DNA of 6,872 nucleotides from Spirochaeta sp. (GCA_007117185.1 SKHA01000155.1:1-6872), one strand, 5' to 3'. Shown: positions 1 through 6,832, counted from the first letter of the stretch. A program made the numbers and translations. The notes: generated by a model not told the origin, from the sequence alone.

Positions 1-2
1 AG

Positions 3-704
3 GGGTCCTTCACCGGGGCAATCGGGCGCAAGCGGGGCCGGTTCGAGCTGGCCAATAAAGGAACCCTGTTCCTGGACGAGATCGGTGAGATCAACCAGAA
101 CCTGCAGATAAAGATTCTGAGGGTCCTTCAGGAGCGTGAGTTCGAGCGGGTAGGCGGGGAGGAGACGTTGCAGGCAGATGTGCGGGTCATCACCGCTACC
201 AACCGGGATCTGAAACAGGAGATCGCTGCGGGGCGCTTTCGGGAAGACCTGTACTACCGACTCAACGTCGTCAATCTGCACGTCCCCCCGCTGCGTGAGC
301 GCAAGGAAGATATCCCCCTGCTTGTCGCGTCGTTCATCAAGGAGTTTTCCCGGGAAAACAACAAGCTGGTTGAAGGTATCGATACCCGGGCACGGGCAGC
401 GCTTCATCGCCACAACTGGCCCGGTAACATCAGGGAGCTTCGCAACAGCATCGAGAGCGCCGTAGTGCTGTGCAAGAGCTCGGTGATCACCCGAGAGGAC
501 CTTCCACCGTCCATCGGTGGCGACGACAGCGACACCGTAGATCAGGTGCACCTACCTATCGGGGTCCCGTTGAGCGAGGTGGAACGCGAGGTGATTCGAG
601 CCAACCTGGCAGCTCAGAATGGAAACAAGACGCGAACCGCAGACATCCTCGGAATCGGACGAAAGACCCTGCACCGGAAGATCTCGGAGTATCGCTTGGA
701 ATAG
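3..704 (+). CDS. sigma-54-dependent transcriptional activator, C-terminal part (5' truncated by window edge)
   Basis: This is the C-terminal 233 residues of an NtrC-family enhancer-binding protein, which uses ATP hydrolysis to remodel sigma-54 RNA polymerase into an open complex. Reading frame 3 is open from the first bases. Fragment residues 1-6 are GSFTGA, a variant of the sigma-54-contacting GAFTGA loop. Walker B is GTLFLDEIGE (20-29), sensor I is VRVITATNRD (60-69), the arginine-finger region is FREDLYYRL (79-87) and sensor II is WPGNIREL (139-146). A Fis-type helix-turn-helix fills the end (about 187-233, with GNKTRTADILGIGRKTLHRK). Walker A and any receiver, GAF or PAS sensory domain lie upstream of the window, so the signal and target genes are unknown. 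A two-component response regulator of the NtrC/AtoC/ZraR type is most likely. The AAA+ part visible here looks intact. It ends 9 bases before the convergent transferase gene. Confidence 0.95.
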   Translation, partial: GSFTGAIGRKRGRFELANKGTLFLDEIGEINQNLQIKILRVLQEREFERVGGEETLQADVRVITATNRDLKQEIAAGRFREDLYYRLNVVNLHVPPLRERKEDIPLLVASFIKEFSRENNKLVEGIDTRARAALHRHNWPGNIRELRNSIESAVVLCKSSVITREDLPPSIGGDDSDTVDQVHLPIGVPLSEVEREVIRANLAAQNGNKTRTADILGIGRKTLHRKISEYRLE

Positions 705-713
705 TTCGGTCCG

Positions 714-1751
714 TTATATCCGGCTTCTTCCCAGTTTCACCGCTGCGGTGACGAAGGCGATCCATGCGGCAACGATGATTCCGGCACTGAGGTTGGCCGG
801 CAGGAAGAACCAGGTCAGAGAGATCAATCCGAGGACGATCATGACGGTGTAGACCACCGCCAGCAGCTGGTGGCCGTGGAGTCCACGATCAATCAGCCGA
901 TGATGAAGATGTTCCCGGTCAGGGGTGTGGATCGGTTCTCCCCGGCGAATACGCCGGATAATCGCCATAAGCGTGTCGGCCACCGGGATGAAGAGCAGGG
1001 TGACAACCGGCAGAATGGCAATGGTAGGAGCCCCGGCGGAACCGTTCTGGCTGATCCCGAAGAGGGGAATCACCGCAAGGATGAATCCAAGGCTGAGAGA
1101 CCCGCCGTCCCCCATGAAAATCTTGGCCGGCGGAGCGTTATACACCAGAAAGCCGGCCAGGCTTCCTACCAGAGCAAATGCAAAGACCGCCGGAAGGAGC
1201 ATCCCCTGGCCGTAACCGATGATGCCCATAAAAAACGCCGCGATCAGCGCGATGCCGCCAGCCATCCCATCGGCACCGTCAATGAGGTTCACCGCGTTGG
1301 CGATGGAGACGATCCAGAATATCGTTGCCGGCACGGCAATCCACAGAGGTATCTGGATCTCACCGAAGACCGGTACCTGAACCACCCGGAAAACAAGTCC
1401 CGCCAGAACCGGCAGCAGCGCCGCCAGCAGCTGAATGCCGAATTTGAAGGGCGCCCGCAAGTTGACGAAGTCATCGTAGAGTCCCAACAGGTGGATCAGC
1501 AGAAGCCCCGCCAGCGCCATTAAAAGGGTGCTCCCCGGCCACAAGCCGTTCAGTTCCGGAGGAACGACGAGAACAAACGCCAGAACCACCGTCACCGAAA
1601 AGGAAACGATGATACCCAGCCCACCGAGTCGCGGGGTGTCCTCTACGTGAATCTTGCGGTGATCCACCTCATCGTACCAACCAAACCGGTGCGCCAGAAA
1701 GAGGACCACAGGGGTGAGAACGGTATTAAGCAGAAACGCGCCCAGAACCAC
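714..1751 (-). CDS. wecA: WecA/TagO-type polyprenyl-phosphate N-acetylhexosamine-1-phosphate transferase
   Basis: This membrane enzyme is expected to transfer a sugar-1-phosphate, usually GlcNAc-1-P from UDP-GlcNAc, to undecaprenyl phosphate on the cytoplasmic face. That is the first step of O-antigen, teichoic-acid-like or other envelope glycan assembly. From the GTG at 1751 it is 345 residues with about 11 hydrophobic segments. Family motifs are RKIH...TPRLGG (32-44), GLYDDF (90-95, the Asp-Asp pair), NAVNLIDGADGMAGG (152-166), NAPPAKIFMGDGGS (205-218) and the cytoplasmic HTPDREHLHHR loop (275-285). The last motif favours the WecA/TagO branch over MraY. The exact sugar cannot be read from sequence. 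The start is uncertain: GTG 1751 has no good ribosome binding site, whereas an in-frame ATT at 1772 lies 6 bases after a GGAGG and would add seven residues, giving a fuller first membrane helix. It is the last gene of the asd-lysC cluster. Confidence 0.92.
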   Translation of the reverse strand: MVLGAFLLNTVLTPVVLFLAHRFGWYDEVDHRKIHVEDTPRLGGLGIIVSFSVTVVLAFVLVVPPELNGLWPGSTLLMALAGLLLIHLLGLYDDFVNLRAPFKFGIQLLAALLPVLAGLVFRVVQVPVFGEIQIPLWIAVPATIFWIVSIANAVNLIDGADGMAGGIALIAAFFMGIIGYGQGMLLPAVFAFALVGSLAGFLVYNAPPAKIFMGDGGSLSLGFILAVIPLFGISQNGSAGAPTIAILPVVTLLFIPVADTLMAIIRRIRRGEPIHTPDREHLHHRLIDRGLHGHQLLAVVYTVMIVLGLISLTWFFLPANLSAGIIVAAWIAFVTAAVKLGRSRI

Positions 1752-1776
1752 TGCGGCGATGCGACCGATAATGACA

Positions 1777-1800
1777 AACCTCCAAGAATGATTGGAGGTT
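1777..1800 (-). promoter_or_regulatory. hairpin burying the GGAGG ribosome binding site of the transferase gene
   Basis: A perfect 9-bp inverted repeat (AACCTCCAA at 1777-1785 and TTGGAGGTT at 1792-1800, 6-base loop) lies between the lysC stop and the transferase gene. In the minus-strand mRNA its 3' arm carries GGAGG (bases 1783 to 1779), a strong Shine-Dalgarno sequence, and its 5' arm carries the matching CCUCC, so folding would hide the site. The 5' arm begins 9 bases after the lysC stop, within reach of a terminating ribosome, which suggests translational coupling. An intrinsic terminator is the alternative reading, but the stem is only moderately GC-rich and no T-run follows it on either strand. 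The structure is seen directly; the regulatory role is inferred. Confidence 0.5.
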
Positions 1801-1809
1801 CACTCTATA

Positions 1810-3195
1810 CTATTCCCCGTTCAGTGAAAAGCGGAAGAATCTGTGGTGCAGCTGTTCCATCGCCCGCCCCATCTGGTCCTGCGGGAGCACCAGTGAAAGG
1901 TTTGTGTCCGAGGAGCCCAGACTGATCATCTCCACCTCGATGGGGGAGGCATCATTTTCTGTTGGAGCCAACGCCGCAAAAGTCTGCTGGATGCGCTGGG
2001 TGTCGTTCCATATTCCCTCGCCTACGAGAGACATCACCGCTTTGTTGCGGTCCACCCGCACCGATCCCAGCTGCTGAAGCGCGGCAGTGAGTACCGCCGG
2101 CGGTTCCGGCATGTCCACCGACACCGAGACGGATACCTCGCTGGTGGCGATGAGGTCCACAATGACCCGATGCTCATCAAAGATACGGAACATGCGGCTC
2201 AGGAAACCCCAGGCGTTGAGCATTCGGCTGCTGTGGACGGTGATGATCGTCACCCCCGCTCGCGCCGCAATTGCCCGGAGACCCTTGCGGGCCACCGCGT
2301 CGCGGATCACTGTGGCGGGTCCGGTGGGGTCGAAGGTGTTGCAGACCACAACGGGGATGCCCTTCTCCACAGCAGGAATCATCGTCGCGGGGTGTACCAC
2401 CCGGGCTCCAAAGAAAGAGAGTTCCGCCGCTTCATTGTAGGTAAGCTCGGGGATTGTTCGCGCTTCCGGGATGATCCGGGGGTCAGCGGTCATGATCCCG
2501 TTCACATCAGTCCAGATTTCTACCCGCTCCGCAGCCAGGGCCATCCCGAAGATCGTCGCCGAGTAGTCGGACCCTCCCCGGCCCAGGGTGGTGGTGATCC
2601 CCTCCGGGGTGGCCCCTATAAACCCCTGCGCGATGAGAAGATGTCCAGCCCGGGGGGCAACTTCCGTCCGAATCCGTTCCGTCGTGGCGGTGAAGTCCGG
2701 CTGGGCGGAGCCGAAGGTGTTTCCGGTGACGATGAGGGTCCGGCTGTCAAGAAGGGTCGCCGGAATCGCCATGGCTTCCGCGCCGCAGCGGATGATGGCG
2801 GTGGACAGGCGTTCGCCGAAGGAGAGGAGGGCATCACTGGTTCTGGGGCTCAGTTCCCGGATCAGCCCCAGTCCCTGAACCAGCGGTGCCAGTTCCCTGA
2901 ACAGCTCCCGTTGCTGCTCCCGGTAGTAATCCTGGCGCTCCGGATCCAGCCGGGCAAGGACAACGTCCAGGGCCTCCTGGTGGGCCTGTTCAAGCTGTTC
3001 CCGCAGTTCCCGTGCCCCGGACAGGTCACCGGAAACAGCCCGGGCGGCAATATCCAGGAGGAGGTCGGTGGTCTTTCCCATCGCCGATGAGACAAGAAGC
3101 GGGGCCTCGGCAAGACGCGTACGGGCTATCTCCAGTACCTGAAGGATGCGCTGGCCGTCTCCGACGCTGGTTCCACCGAACTTGAGAACGATCAC
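1810..3195 (-). CDS. lysC: aspartate kinase, monofunctional LysC type with C-terminal ACT domains
   Basis: Aspartokinase phosphorylates L-aspartate with ATP to give aspartyl phosphate, the committed step towards lysine/diaminopimelate, threonine and methionine. The 461-residue protein matches the length of monofunctional aspartokinase III-type enzymes. Kinase motifs are KFGGTSV (5-11), SAMGKTTD (37-44), FGERL (126-130), GRGGSDYSA (205-213) and WTDVNGIMTADPR (228-240). The C-terminal part (about 310-461) is an ACT regulatory region with HSSRMLNAWGFL (321-332) and VDLIATSEVSVS (346-357). These resemble the lysine-binding segments of E. coli LysC, so feedback inhibition by lysine is likely but not proven. 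The start is a GTG inside the end of asd: GTGA (3195-3192) holds both the lysC start and the asd stop, and only a weak ribosome binding site precedes it, pointing to translational coupling. KFGGTSV at residue 5 supports this start. No homoserine dehydrogenase domain is attached. Confidence 0.96.
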   Translation of the reverse strand: MIVLKFGGTSVGDGQRILQVLEIARTRLAEAPLLVSSAMGKTTDLLLDIAARAVSGDLSGARELREQLEQAHQEALDVVLARLDPERQDYYREQQRELFRELAPLVQGLGLIRELSPRTSDALLSFGERLSTAIIRCGAEAMAIPATLLDSRTLIVTGNTFGSAQPDFTATTERIRTEVAPRAGHLLIAQGFIGATPEGITTTLGRGGSDYSATIFGMALAAERVEIWTDVNGIMTADPRIIPEARTIPELTYNEAAELSFFGARVVHPATMIPAVEKGIPVVVCNTFDPTGPATVIRDAVARKGLRAIAARAGVTIITVHSSRMLNAWGFLSRMFRIFDEHRVIVDLIATSEVSVSVSVDMPEPPAVLTAALQQLGSVRVDRNKAVMSLVGEGIWNDTQRIQQTFAALAPTENDASPIEVEMISLGSSDTNLSLVLPQDQMGRAMEQLHHRFFRFSLNGE

Positions 3196-4244
3196 TGCGG
3201 GGCGTCCAGATATCCAAGGGCAAGCATCGCTTCCGCGTTGAGAATCGCCGCCCCGGCGGCCCCGCGAATCGTGTTGTGCCCCATAATGACCATCTTGAAG
3301 CTTCCGATGGGATCATGACGAATCCGCCCGATCATGGTGGACATGCCGGCATTCCGCAGGACATCTCTGGCCGGTTGAGGCCGATCAGCCTCACTCATGA
3401 TCTGCAGCGGCTGCTGTGGAGCCGAGGGTAGCCGCTGCTCCTGGGGCATGCCTTTCCACTCCTGCAGCACTGCTGCTATCTCCTCGACGTTCGGGCGGAC
3501 TCCACCGGTCAGACGAACCGTCACCGTCTCGGTGTGGCCGTCTATCACTGGCACCCGGTTGCACGCGGCGCTGACGGCGAAGGCAGCCGGTACAATCCGG
3601 CCTCCCGACAGGGTGCCAAGGATCTTCTGCGCCTCCGTCTCCATCTTCTCCTCTTCGTCGGAGATATAGGGGATCACGTTGCCGATGATGTCCAGCGAGG
3701 CCACGCCGGGGTACCCGGCTCCGCTGATCGCCTGCATCGTAGTGACCTGTACCCACTCTATGCCCCAGGTACGGTGTAACGGAGCCAGCGCCATCGCCAG
3801 AAACATGGTGGAGCAGTTACTGTTGGTTACGATGCACCCGGAACGTTTCTGTGCCCTGGTGAGGGCAAAGTGATCCGGGTTGATCTCCGGGATGATCAAC
3901 GGGACATCCGGGTCCATGCGGTGATTCTTGCTGTTACTGATCACCACGTGGCCGGCGTCGGCGTAAAATGTCTCAACGTCGCCGGCAACGGAACTGTCCA
4001 GCCCTGAAAAGAGTACCCGAGACTGCAAAGGTGCATCGGTCCCCAGGACGGTCATGGCGGCGATGGAGGTCGGCATCGGCTGGTCTTGCTTCCAGGCACA
4101 CGCCTCATCGTACCGCCGTCCGGCACTGCGCGGGCTGGCAACCAGCTCGCGGATCTCGAACTGGGGATGACTCTCAAGAAGGGTAATGAACTTTTGTCCC
4201 ACCGTGCCGGTGGCCCCCAGAATTGCACAGGAAATTCGCTTCAT
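3192..4244 (-). CDS. asd: aspartate-semialdehyde dehydrogenase, archaeal/fungal type
   Basis: This enzyme reduces aspartyl phosphate with NADPH to aspartate semialdehyde, the branch point for diaminopimelate/lysine and for homoserine. From the ATG at 4244 it has 350 residues, and the Rossmann motif ILGATGTVGQ begins at residue 8, as is usual. The frame stays open to an ATG at 4310, but the extra 22 residues resemble no part of the family and would run through the proposed promoter. The catalytic cysteine is C144 in NSNCST, the active-site histidine is H237 in CNRVPVIDGHTE (228-239), and HNTIRGAAGAAILNAE lies near the end. LQAISGAG-like MQAISGAGYPGV (170-181) and PYISDEEEKMETE also point to the archaeal/yeast HOM2 class rather than the common E. 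coli or Gram-positive classes. No Shine-Dalgarno is visible; see the promoter entry. The stop overlaps lysC by 4 bases, and the two enzymes act consecutively. Confidence 0.95.
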   Translation of the reverse strand: MKRISCAILGATGTVGQKFITLLESHPQFEIRELVASPRSAGRRYDEACAWKQDQPMPTSIAAMTVLGTDAPLQSRVLFSGLDSSVAGDVETFYADAGHVVISNSKNHRMDPDVPLIIPEINPDHFALTRAQKRSGCIVTNSNCSTMFLAMALAPLHRTWGIEWVQVTTMQAISGAGYPGVASLDIIGNVIPYISDEEEKMETEAQKILGTLSGGRIVPAAFAVSAACNRVPVIDGHTETVTVRLTGGVRPNVEEIAAVLQEWKGMPQEQRLPSAPQQPLQIMSEADRPQPARDVLRNAGMSTMIGRIRHDPIGSFKMVIMGHNTIRGAAGAAILNAEAMLALGYLDAPQ

Positions 4245-4347
4245 AGCCGGCGATCGTATGGCACCGTCGTAATGACTGTCAACACATATGGCGATGCGTA
4301 CCCCATGCATGGTGCAGCGTTGTCCGTTGGTGGTAGACTCCGGATTT
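4245..4347. promoter_or_regulatory. divergent intergenic region between asd and the JAB-DinG gene
   Basis: Neither product needs this roughly 100-base stretch if asd starts at 4244 and the helicase at GTG 4348. It holds a good minus-strand sigma-70-like promoter for asd. On the plus strand there is a weaker -10-like TAGACT (4334-4339) just before GTG 4348, with no convincing -35. No riboswitch or leader-peptide fold is apparent, and there is no room for a lysine riboswitch. Confidence 0.5.
4253..4282 (-). promoter_or_regulatory. sigma-70-type promoter of the asd-lysC-wecA cluster
   Basis: On the minus strand a perfect TTGACA (4282 to 4277) is followed after 18 bases by TACGAT (4258 to 4253), which matches the -10 consensus at four positions including the key first, second and last. 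Transcription would begin at about 4247-4245, only a base or so before the ATG at 4244. The message would then be nearly leaderless, which fits the missing Shine-Dalgarno. The elements are seen; their use is inferred. Confidence 0.55.
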
Positions 4348-6792
4348 GTGAGTATTCGAGCGAAGGAACGCCTCGGTGCGACGGTACTGGAGGAGATGCG
4401 CCGGGAAATCCGGCAGTCCGCTGGTCAGGAAGTCCTCTTCGTGGGGCACCTCGGTGACGACGGCGTTGTCGTGTCGGTGGAGGTGTTTGCTCGGGGCAGC
4501 CAAACCAGCGTTGCCGCTCCCCGCAGCATTTGCGAGTCCGGGGACATTGTCATTCACAACCATCCCGGCGGAGATCTGCGACCCAGCGATGCGGACGTAC
4601 TCGTTGCGGCGGAACTCGCAGAGGAGGGCATAGGCTCCGCCATCGTCAACAACGAGGTAACCGAGATCTACGTACTGGTGGAGCCGGTGCCCCTGCAGCA
4701 GATCGTTCCGCTGGACGTTGAGAAGCTCGCCGCTGTCCTGTGCGACGAAGGGGCGATGGAGGCGGTACTCCCCGGTTTCTCCCCGCGGGAGAGTCAGCAG
4801 GAAATGCTCCGAGCGGTGCTGCGCGGGTTCAACCAGTCCACCGTGATCGTTGCGGAGGCGGGGACCGGGGTGGGCAAATCCTTCGCGTATCTGATCCCGG
4901 CGGTCGCCTGGGCGGCGCAGAACCGTGAGCGGGTGGTCATCGCCACCGCCACGATCAACCTGCAGCAGCAACTTATGGAGAAGGACCTGATCCTGGTGCA
5001 GAAAGCCCTGGGAACGAACGTCGAGACGGCCCTGGTGAAGGGGCGGGGTAACTACCTGTGTCTGCGCCGTCTGGCGGAGCAGCACGAGGAGGCGACGCTC
5101 TTCAATGAAGAGGACTCGTTTCAAGCGCTCCAGGAATGGGCCGCCACCTCTCCAACCGGCAGCCGCAGCGACCTCCCGTTCTTCCTCGATGACCGCCAAT
5201 GGGGTCAGGTGAACAGCGAGTCCGACACCTGCAGCGCCTCCCGGTGTCCCAACCGGGAACGATGCTACATCCTGAGGGCACGGCAGCGAGCCGCAGGGGC
5301 TCAGATTCTGGTGGTGAATCACCATCTGCTGTTCAGCGATCTGGCGATTCGTCACGCCGGGGCCGGGTGGGAGGGAACAGCGCTGTTGCCGCCGTTCCAG
5401 CGGCTGGTTTTCGATGAGGCCCACAACATCGAACGGTCGGCGACCTCGTTCTTTTCCCTGCAGATCAGCCGCTACGCCCTGCGGCGGCAAGGGACTCGCC
5501 TCCTGCGCCTGCGGGGTACCCACCGATTCGGAATTCTTCCCAGACTGGCGATGATGGGAGTGGATGAGAAGTTGCTGCGCAACGCCGAGAGCGCCGTGGG
5601 GCGCTATATGGTCGCTCTCGAGCGGATGAACGATGCCCTGGTCTCGTTTCTCGGTGAGAGCAGCAACTGGCGGATGACCGCCGAGACTGCGGTGGACCTG
5701 AGCAGGGTTCTCGGGCGTGAACTGTTCGACCTTGCCGGGACGATCCGTGAGCTTTCTGATGGACTGATGCGGTTGTATCGCTCCTGCGATGACCAGATTC
5801 TTGAGGAGCCCCCTCTCCCGGAGGTGGTTGCGGTGGTCCGTCGCCTGGAGGAGTTTATCGAGGTTCTTGAGCGCTTCGCCGAAGGACGTCCCGAGGACGA
5901 TCATGTGCTCTGGATGGACCGTCGCGCCGAGGAGGGCGAAACCGCTCGGGTAGCACTGGTGGTGACTCCGCTGGATATTCGCCGGCTCATGGTTGAAGCG
6001 GTCTTCGAGCCGTACAAGACGGTGGTTCTTACCAGTGCCACCCTGGCGGTTAACGGAAGCTTTCAGTTCTGGGGGAGCAGGGTAGGGGTTCCCCTGGACG
6101 ACGACACCGTGATGACCGGGATCTATCCTTCCCCCTTTGACTATCCCGGGCGGGTCCTGCTGGCTGTCCCCGGAGATGCTCCCGAACCGGATCAGCCGCA
6201 GTATCAGGACTATCTGCGTCATTTGCTGCCGCGGTTGGTCCGGGCGTCCCAGGGAAGTGCATTGATCCTCTTCACGTCGTACCGGCAGATGACCGGTGTC
6301 TTCGATTCGATCTCGGAGGACCTGGAGTCCAGCGGTTTTACCTGCTTTCGCCAGGGGACTGACGACCGGGCCCGCCTGCTGCAGCAGTTCCGGGAAGATC
6401 ACTCCAGTGTGCTCTTCGCGACGGACAGTTTCTGGGAAGGGGTTGATGCTCCCGGGGAGACGCTGCGGCTGGTGATTATCTGCCGGCTGCCCTTCCGTGT
6501 CCCCACTGACCCGGTTCAGCTGGCCCGCGCCGAGTTGGTCACCCGATCCGGAGGGAACGCCTTCGCCGAGTTGAGTCTGCCTCAGGCGATCATGCGTCTG
6601 AAACAGGGGTTCGGACGACTCATGCGCCGCTGGGACGATTACGGAGCTGTGGTAGTCACTGATGTGCGTATGGTCAGAAAATACTACGGCAGATTGTTCT
6701 GGGAGAGCCTGCCTCCGGCACGGCGATGTGTGGAATCAGGAGAGGAACTGGTCGATACGGTTCGTGAAAGTATTGCGGCGTGGAACCGCTGA
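4348..6792 (+). CDS. dinG: DinG/XPD-family ATP-dependent DNA helicase with N-terminal RadC-like JAB (JAMM) domain
   Basis: Numbered from GTG 4348, this is an 814-residue fusion. Residues about 25-113 form a JAB/MPN domain with the metal motif HNHPGGDLRPSDAD (70-83: H70, H72, S80, D83 in HxHx7Sx2D spacing) and a probable catalytic glutamate, E28, in the preceding strand, as in RadC. The rest is a superfamily 2 XPD/DinG helicase: Walker A EAGTGVGKS (170-178), Ia around TATINLQQQL (200-209), Fe-S cysteines C238, C295, C300 and C306, DEAH (356-359), TSAT (562-565), SFWEGVD (694-700) and QGFGRLMR (753-760). DinG proteins unwind DNA and DNA-RNA hybrids 5' to 3' and help clear R-loops. E. coli DinG has no such N-terminal domain, and many Firmicute DinGs carry a DnaQ-like exonuclease there instead. 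In-frame ATGs at 4288, 4294 and 4309 would add up to 20 residues. None has a ribosome binding site, and 4288 crowds the asd promoter, so GTG 4348 is preferred with moderate confidence. Confidence 0.93.
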   Translation: MSIRAKERLGATVLEEMRREIRQSAGQEVLFVGHLGDDGVVVSVEVFARGSQTSVAAPRSICESGDIVIHNHPGGDLRPSDADVLVAAELAEEGIGSAIVNNEVTEIYVLVEPVPLQQIVPLDVEKLAAVLCDEGAMEAVLPGFSPRESQQEMLRAVLRGFNQSTVIVAEAGTGVGKSFAYLIPAVAWAAQNRERVVIATATINLQQQLMEKDLILVQKALGTNVETALVKGRGNYLCLRRLAEQHEEATLFNEEDSFQALQEWAATSPTGSRSDLPFFLDDRQWGQVNSESDTCSASRCPNRERCYILRARQRAAGAQILVVNHHLLFSDLAIRHAGAGWEGTALLPPFQRLVFDEAHNIERSATSFFSLQISRYALRRQGTRLLRLRGTHRFGILPRLAMMGVDEKLLRNAESAVGRYMVALERMNDALVSFLGESSNWRMTAETAVDLSRVLGRELFDLAGTIRELSDGLMRLYRSCDDQILEEPPLPEVVAVVRRLEEFIEVLERFAEGRPEDDHVLWMDRRAEEGETARVALVVTPLDIRRLMVEAVFEPYKTVVLTSATLAVNGSFQFWGSRVGVPLDDDTVMTGIYPSPFDYPGRVLLAVPGDAPEPDQPQYQDYLRHLLPRLVRASQGSALILFTSYRQMTGVFDSISEDLESSGFTCFRQGTDDRARLLQQFREDHSSVLFATDSFWEGVDAPGETLRLVIICRLPFRVPTDPVQLARAELVTRSGGNAFAELSLPQAIMRLKQGFGRLMRRWDDYGAVVVTDVRMVRKYYGRLFWESLPPARRCVESGEELVDTVRESIAAWNR

Positions 6793-6796
6793 AAAA

Positions 6797-6824
6797 AAAC
6801 CGGCGACCAGAGGGTCGCCGGTTT
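6797..6824. terminator. bidirectional intrinsic terminator between dinG and the convergent groES-like gene
   Basis: A perfect 12-bp inverted repeat, AAACCGGCGACC (6797-6808) and GGTCGCCGGTTT (6813-6824), has a 4-base loop and begins 4 bases after the dinG stop. Eight A residues at 6792-6799 become a run of eight T in the minus-strand transcript, making a textbook terminator for the gene entering from the right. Reading plus, the tail is only TTT, so termination of dinG is probably weaker. Confidence 0.9.
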
Positions 6825-6832
6825 ATGCCTTC

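Noticed and set aside
705..713. Terminator between the convergent sigma-54 and WecA-like genes
   Set aside because: The gap is 9 bases and no stem with a T-run is visible in it or in the flanking coding ends.
870..1523. Plus-strand open frame of 217 codons opposite the WecA-like gene
   Set aside because: The product is highly charged and low in hydrophobic residues with no domain, and the opposite strand carries the full set of transferase motifs.
1806..1811. TATACT on the plus strand as an antisense promoter into lysC
   Set aside because: No -35-like element is present 15-19 bases upstream and there is no extended -10, so one hexamer alone is not enough.
2170..3090. Plus-strand open frame of 306 codons opposite lysC
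   Set aside because: It is Gly/Arg/Pro-rich with no motif or ribosome binding site, and lysC on the other strand is unambiguous.
4303..4312. CCATGCATGG palindrome as an operator between the divergent promoters
   Set aside because: Only 10 bases, not extended by its flanks and not repeated nearby. It could arise by chance.
4279..6402. Open frame of 707 codons on the minus strand, antisense to the helicase
   Set aside because: Its translation is rich in Gln, His, Pro, Arg and Gly with no recognisable motif, and it lies opposite a gene with every helicase motif intact. It is a shadow of GC-rich codon use.
4348..6792. JAB-DinG as part of a mobile defence island
   Set aside because: Its neighbours are housekeeping genes (asd, lysC, a groES-like end), base composition looks uniform, and no transposase, integrase or known defence gene is present.
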